From positions 1 to 36,150 of the forward strand of contig JAFAZI010000025.1 of NCBI GenBank assembly GCA_019239875.1: 36,150 bases of DNA, written 5' to 3'. Below, piece after piece: positions 33,413-36,150 of the stretch. Below the pieces are notes generated by a model, which saw only the letters and a program-made list of their open reading frames with translations, did no database searches and had not been told where the DNA came from. Each line of letters begins with the position of its first letter. The stretch's first letter is position 1. The stretch is from Frankiaceae bacterium. Its GTDB lineage: Bacteria > Actinomycetota > Actinomycetes > JAFAQI01. A program made the translations under genes and the position numbers.

Positions 33413-33442
33413 TTCTGCCCTGTCCCGCGAAATCTGGCAGAA
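33413..33442. promoter_or_regulatory. Inverted repeat in the divergent serpin/PAP2 promoter region
   Basis: TTCTGCC (33413-33419) N16 GGCAGAA (33436-33442) is a perfect 7-bp dyad within the 107-bp gap between the serpin start (33382) and the likely PAP2 start (33490). Position and symmetry fit a dimeric regulator acting on one or both genes. No clear -10/-35 pair could be fixed. Confidence 0.35.
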
Positions 33443-33489
33443 TTGTCGCGCCCGGGGGAATGACGGTGAGTGTGACGAGGAGTGGCGGC

Positions 33490-34293
33490 GTGACGGAGTT
33501 GCGCGCCACCCGTTTCAGCGCAGTGGCGGCGCGGGTCCGCGCCGTCCGGCCGCCACGCTGGTGGCAGGAGATCGCGTTCATCGCGATCGTGTACTTCCTC
33601 TACTCGCTGGTCCGCAACGCCGTACCCAGCCACGAGGCGGGTGCCTTCGACCGGGCCCGATGGATCCTTTCCTTCGAGCACTCGTGGGGCTTCGACATCG
33701 AGCGATGGCTCAACCACGTCGTCGACCATCATGCGTGGCTCGCCTACGTGTGCAACTACTACTACTCGACGCTTCACTTCGTCGTCACCATTGGCGTCCT
33801 CATCTGGCTCTACGTGAAGCACCCGCTGCGCTACCGAGCGATCCGTTCGGTCCTGCTCTTCACGAACCTGGTTGCGCTGATCGGGTTCTGGCTCGTGTCC
33901 GTCGCGCCGCCGCGCATGCTCTCGGGCTATTTCGACACCGTGATCGACTTCCAGACCTGGGGCTCCCTTGCCTCACCCGGTCTGGCAAAGGCCTCGAACC
34001 AGTTCGCCGCGATGCCGTCGCTGCACATCGGCTGGTCGCTGTGGTGCGGCATCGCGATCGTCGTACTCGCCAGACGTCCCTGGGTCCGGGTTCTCGGCGC
34101 GCTCTATCCGCTCGCGACGCTGTTCGTGATCGTCGGTACGGCAAACCACTACATCCTCGACGCCGTGGGTGGCGTTGCGACACTGCTCGCCGCGGTCGCC
34201 ATCCAGCGACTCATCTCGGGGCGCAGCACCTACCGCAACACGACGATCGTGCTGCCGGAGCCTGCCCCGGAGCCGACGCTCGTCTCGGTCTGA
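33490..34293 (+). CDS. PAP2-superfamily membrane protein (inositolphosphotransferase Aur1/Ipt1-like)
   Basis: The GTG at 33490, 7 nt after AGGAG, gives 267 aa; an ATG at 33460 and GTG at 33466 are in-frame alternatives. About six membrane segments are visible. The active-site motifs are AMPSLHIGWS and TANHYILDAVGG, the two histidine motifs of the PAP2_3 branch, which includes inositol phosphotransferases such as Aur1/Ipt1 and many actinobacterial integral-membrane phosphatases. The enzyme would cleave or transfer a phospho-head group using the two His and an Asp at the outer membrane face. CNYYYSTLHF and VAPPRMLSG are also typical. The substrate (a phospholipid or polyprenyl phosphate) is not evident. 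Confidence 0.85.
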   Translation: MTELRATRFSAVAARVRAVRPPRWWQEIAFIAIVYFLYSLVRNAVPSHEAGAFDRARWILSFEHSWGFDIERWLNHVVDHHAWLAYVCNYYYSTLHFVVTIGVLIWLYVKHPLRYRAIRSVLLFTNLVALIGFWLVSVAPPRMLSGYFDTVIDFQTWGSLASPGLAKASNQFAAMPSLHIGWSLWCGIAIVVLARRPWVRVLGALYPLATLFVIVGTANHYILDAVGGVATLLAAVAIQRLISGRSTYRNTTIVLPEPAPEPTLVSV

Positions 34294-34429
34294 CTCTCCG
34301 CGTTCGCGCGGGTTGTCCGAACGTCACGTGGCCCTGACCGCGCTCACTTCGCCGTCGCCTAGCGGCCGTCGGCATATCAGGCGCAGCTGCACGACGAAGC
34401 GACCGGACTGGCTGCGGAATCGGGAGGAT

Positions 34430-35323
34430 CTATCGCGAGCTCCGTCGCGAGTCCTGCCGAACCAGGTGCGCAAACCGCTTGCTGACGTTGACACCGAGAA
34501 GACCGTCCGCACGACCGCGGGTGACTTCGGACACGTCGCACGATCCTGGGGTGGCGATCGCCCATACCTGGCGCGCCGAATGGACCTTCACGCGGTAAGC
34601 GACGTGGGGTCCCTCGATGGGCGGCGGGGAGCAGAGCCACGGCGGCGCAATCCATGAGTTGTCGAAGGCAAGTGCGAGCGGCTCGGCATGGGCCACATGC
34701 ACTGACCGCTCGCTGATCACCCGGTCGCGTCTCGAATACTTGGTCCGGATGAGCTTCGCGGTCGCGCCAGCTGGCGGGATCCGCTCGGCTTTGGGCCAAG
34801 CCGGATGAGGGACCACCCATGTGAACTCCGACAGCAGAGTCGGCTTCTTGGCGTAGCCCTGAATCTCAATGATCAACTCACCGTCGACCATTGTCGGTGG
34901 ACGATCAACGCGATCGAAGCGCACCGATGCATATCGACGACCGTTGCCGCCGGCTCCGACGTCGCCATATCCGCCAAGGCGCGAGCTGGTAACCGTCGCG
35001 GCCTTCAACTGGGTGAACACGTGGTGCGCGGACTCGTGAATCGTTGCGTAATACGCCTGGCCGAACCGGTTGGACGCCGCGGGCCATTCGTTCGGCTGTT
35101 GAAAGCGCTTCGGAACAGTGCCCGTGTACGCGGTCTCGCCGTCGAGCACCGGGCGTTCGTCGAGGATCTGCTGGGAGTAGGCGACGGTCTCGGCGTGGCG
35201 CTGCGCAGCGGTGTCGTTGTCGACATACGGCCCGCCTGTCGTCGCGTCTCGCGAATTCGCGCCGGCCGCGCCGCCGTTGAAAAAGACAGCAATGACCACC
35301 GCTCCCACCAGCGCCGCGCGCAT
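34430..35323 (-). CDS. Small secreted protein with an HExxH motif, unknown family
   Basis: The internal ATG at 35323 (297 aa) is preferred over an upstream in-frame start at 35386 because MRAALVGAVVIAVFFNGGAA is a clean signal peptide. The mature protein shows AYYATIHESAHHVFTQ with H96-E97-S98-A99-H100, an HExxH motif in a likely helix, the zinc signature of many metallopeptidases. No third zinc ligand can be assigned with confidence. The remainder is beta-rich with WVVPHPAWP and WIAPPWLCSPPP segments. No family was recognised. Protease function is an inference from one short motif. It faces the PAP2 gene convergently; the 136 bases between their stops show no clear terminator. Confidence 0.65.
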   Translation of the reverse strand: MRAALVGAVVIAVFFNGGAAGANSRDATTGGPYVDNDTAAQRHAETVAYSQQILDERPVLDGETAYTGTVPKRFQQPNEWPAASNRFGQAYYATIHESAHHVFTQLKAATVTSSRLGGYGDVGAGGNGRRYASVRFDRVDRPPTMVDGELIIEIQGYAKKPTLLSEFTWVVPHPAWPKAERIPPAGATAKLIRTKYSRRDRVISERSVHVAHAEPLALAFDNSWIAPPWLCSPPPIEGPHVAYRVKVHSARQVWAIATPGSCDVSEVTRGRADGLLGVNVSKRFAHLVRQDSRRSSR

Positions 35324-35398
35324 GCTTACAGAGTATTGCTCGCTCGCTTGGGGACGACGGCCCGCGTGTTTGGCCCCACGGGGCATCGCGCCGCGTGC

Positions 35399-36150
35399 TT
35401 AGTACAGGGGGCTGTAGGTGTGGGCGTTCATGAGCTCGGCCCAGTTGGCGCAGGCGTCTTCGTAGAGGGCGCGCGCGAACCCGTCGCAGTACTCGAGGAA
35501 GTCCTCGGGTGACAGCGGAGGGAGGTCGGGGAGGGGATCGTCGGGTCTGGGCGGGTCGGGGTCGGCGCTGAGCAGTTCCTCGGGTGCGTCGGCGGCGATG
35601 TGCCCGTCGTCGGGTGGTTGCACCGTTTCGATCGGATAGGGGTCGGGCGGCCGTCGGAAGGTGAACCCGAGCGCGGTTCGCACGGTGTAGCTGCCGTCGG
35701 GGTTGTGGTCGACTTTGAACAGCCGTTTGGTCTTGAGGTTGTGATGGAACACGCAGAGCGGGTCGAGGTTGTCCAGGTCGGTTCGGCCACCGTCGCGGCG
35801 TTCGTGTCGGTGGTCGATCTGGCAGTTGCGGGCCGGCCGGTCGCAGCTGGGCATGATGCAGGTCGGTTTGAACGCGACGACCGCGTCGCGAAGCGCCTGG
35901 GATGGCCGGTATCGGGTGCGCCCGAGATCGATCGCCTTGCCGCTGATCGGGTCGGTGAGCATCCGTCGCATCGCAGAGTCGTTCGCTAACGCTCGCGCGG
36001 TCTGCGCGGAGATCGGGCCGTAGCCGTCGAGCCAGCCCGGCTTGTCGTCGATGCCGAGGTAGGTCGTGGTGTCCATCCTGAGCAACGCGTCGCGCCGCGC
36101 CGGCCGGCGTCTGGTCCGCCGCCCGGTCCGCCGCTGCCTGCTGCGCTGGT
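35399..36150 (-). CDS. DUF222/HNH endonuclease-type protein (13E12 repeat family), 5' end outside window
   Basis: The frame stays open from the TAA at 35399-35401 to the right edge, so the N-terminal DUF222 region is cut off. Visible are LGIDDKPGWLDGYGPISAQ, MLTDPISGKAIDLGRTRY and an HNH nuclease core: CIMPSCDRPARNCQIDHRHE, then LDNLDPLCVFHHNLKT. The conserved residues His, Asn and His and the two Cys pairs of the zinc knuckle are mostly kept (CIMPSC). The C-terminal 90 residues are Pro/Asp-rich and likely disordered. The family is multi-copy in actinobacterial genomes (13E12 elements in mycobacteria), and its function is unproven. It is not evidence of a restriction system by itself. Confidence 0.9.
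   Translation of the reverse strand, partial: QRSRQRRTGRRTRRRPARRDALLRMDTTTYLGIDDKPGWLDGYGPISAQTARALANDSAMRRMLTDPISGKAIDLGRTRYRPSQALRDAVVAFKPTCIMPSCDRPARNCQIDHRHERRDGGRTDLDNLDPLCVFHHNLKTKRLFKVDHNPDGSYTVRTALGFTFRRPPDPYPIETVQPPDDGHIAADAPEELLSADPDPPRPDDPLPDLPPLSPEDFLEYCDGFARALYEDACANWAELMNAHTYSPLY

Noticed and set aside
33289-33489. N-terminal extension of the PAP2 protein
   Set aside because: It overlaps the serpin start on the other strand and has no membrane character; good ribosome sites support starts at 33466 or 33490.
35399-36150. HNH gene as part of a restriction or defence island
   Set aside because: It belongs to the dispersed DUF222/13E12 family and has no methyltransferase, ATPase or other defence partner in the window.
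1-36150. CRISPR arrays, tRNA/rRNA genes, insertion sequences, attachment sites or an origin
   Set aside because: No regularly spaced repeats, cloverleaf or rRNA-like segments, transposase or integrase genes, or DnaA-box clusters were noticed on reading; a tRNA or repeat scan would confirm this.

Overview
This window is high-GC DNA with dense genes on both strands, many GTG starts, and long antisense open frames that are only GC shadows. Gene content points to Actinomycetota: a DUF222/HNH (13E12-type) protein, an EthA-like flavin monooxygenase, actinobacterial L-lysine 6-aminotransferase, neocarzinostatin-fold domains, DUF6328, and large nucleotidyl-cyclase/ATPase/TPR proteins. The order cannot be fixed from this sequence alone. 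No tRNA, rRNA, CRISPR array, transposase or prophage gene was seen, so this looks like ordinary chromosome.

Layout. (1) 1-4733, plus strand: the 3' part of a GH9 glycosidase, a secreted NlpC/P60 cell-wall hydrolase, a DUF6328 membrane protein and a sulfide:quinone-oxidoreductase-like flavoprotein. (2) 4955-10595, plus strand: a tight four-gene operon of L-lysine 6-aminotransferase, an aldehyde dehydrogenase, a fused alpha+beta E1 2-oxoacid dehydrogenase and an SRPBCC protein. It has a candidate -10 box in front and a strong hairpin terminator behind, and it reads as a lysine-to-2-aminoadipate catabolic unit. (3) 10686-14946: a minus-strand secreted protein with two tandem neocarzinostatin-like domains, a plus-strand SRAP (YedK/HMCES) protein and a minus-strand GAF-GGDEF-EAL c-di-GMP enzyme.

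(4) 15073-21934, minus strand: the most interesting block. A class III adenylate cyclase with zinc ribbons, an AAA-type ATPase and a TPR-like tail overlaps by an ATGA junction the start of an MFS transporter that ends in a cyclic-nucleotide-binding domain. A Baeyer-Villiger-type monooxygenase follows 50 nt downstream. The cyclase keeps all six canonical catalytic positions and the transporter keeps the Glu and Arg that bind cAMP, so the operon looks like a self-contained cAMP-controlled export or redox unit.

(5) 22155-28048: an unrecognised secreted 740-aa protein, a methylmalonate-semialdehyde dehydrogenase, a divergent short-chain dehydrogenase and a secreted Ig-like protein ending at a 15-bp hairpin. 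(6) 28138-33382, minus strand: a serpin lipoprotein followed by a 1295-aa protein with two complementary cyclase domains, an ATPase and a TPR-like tail, the architecture of mammalian soluble adenylyl cyclase. (7) 33490-36150: a PAP2/inositolphosphotransferase-type membrane protein, a small secreted protein with an HExxH motif, and a DUF222/HNH gene that runs off the right edge.

The recurring theme is second-messenger signalling (two cyclase proteins, one cAMP-binding transporter, one c-di-GMP enzyme) set among secreted proteins and amino-acid catabolism. No intergenic stretch exceeds about 225 bases.
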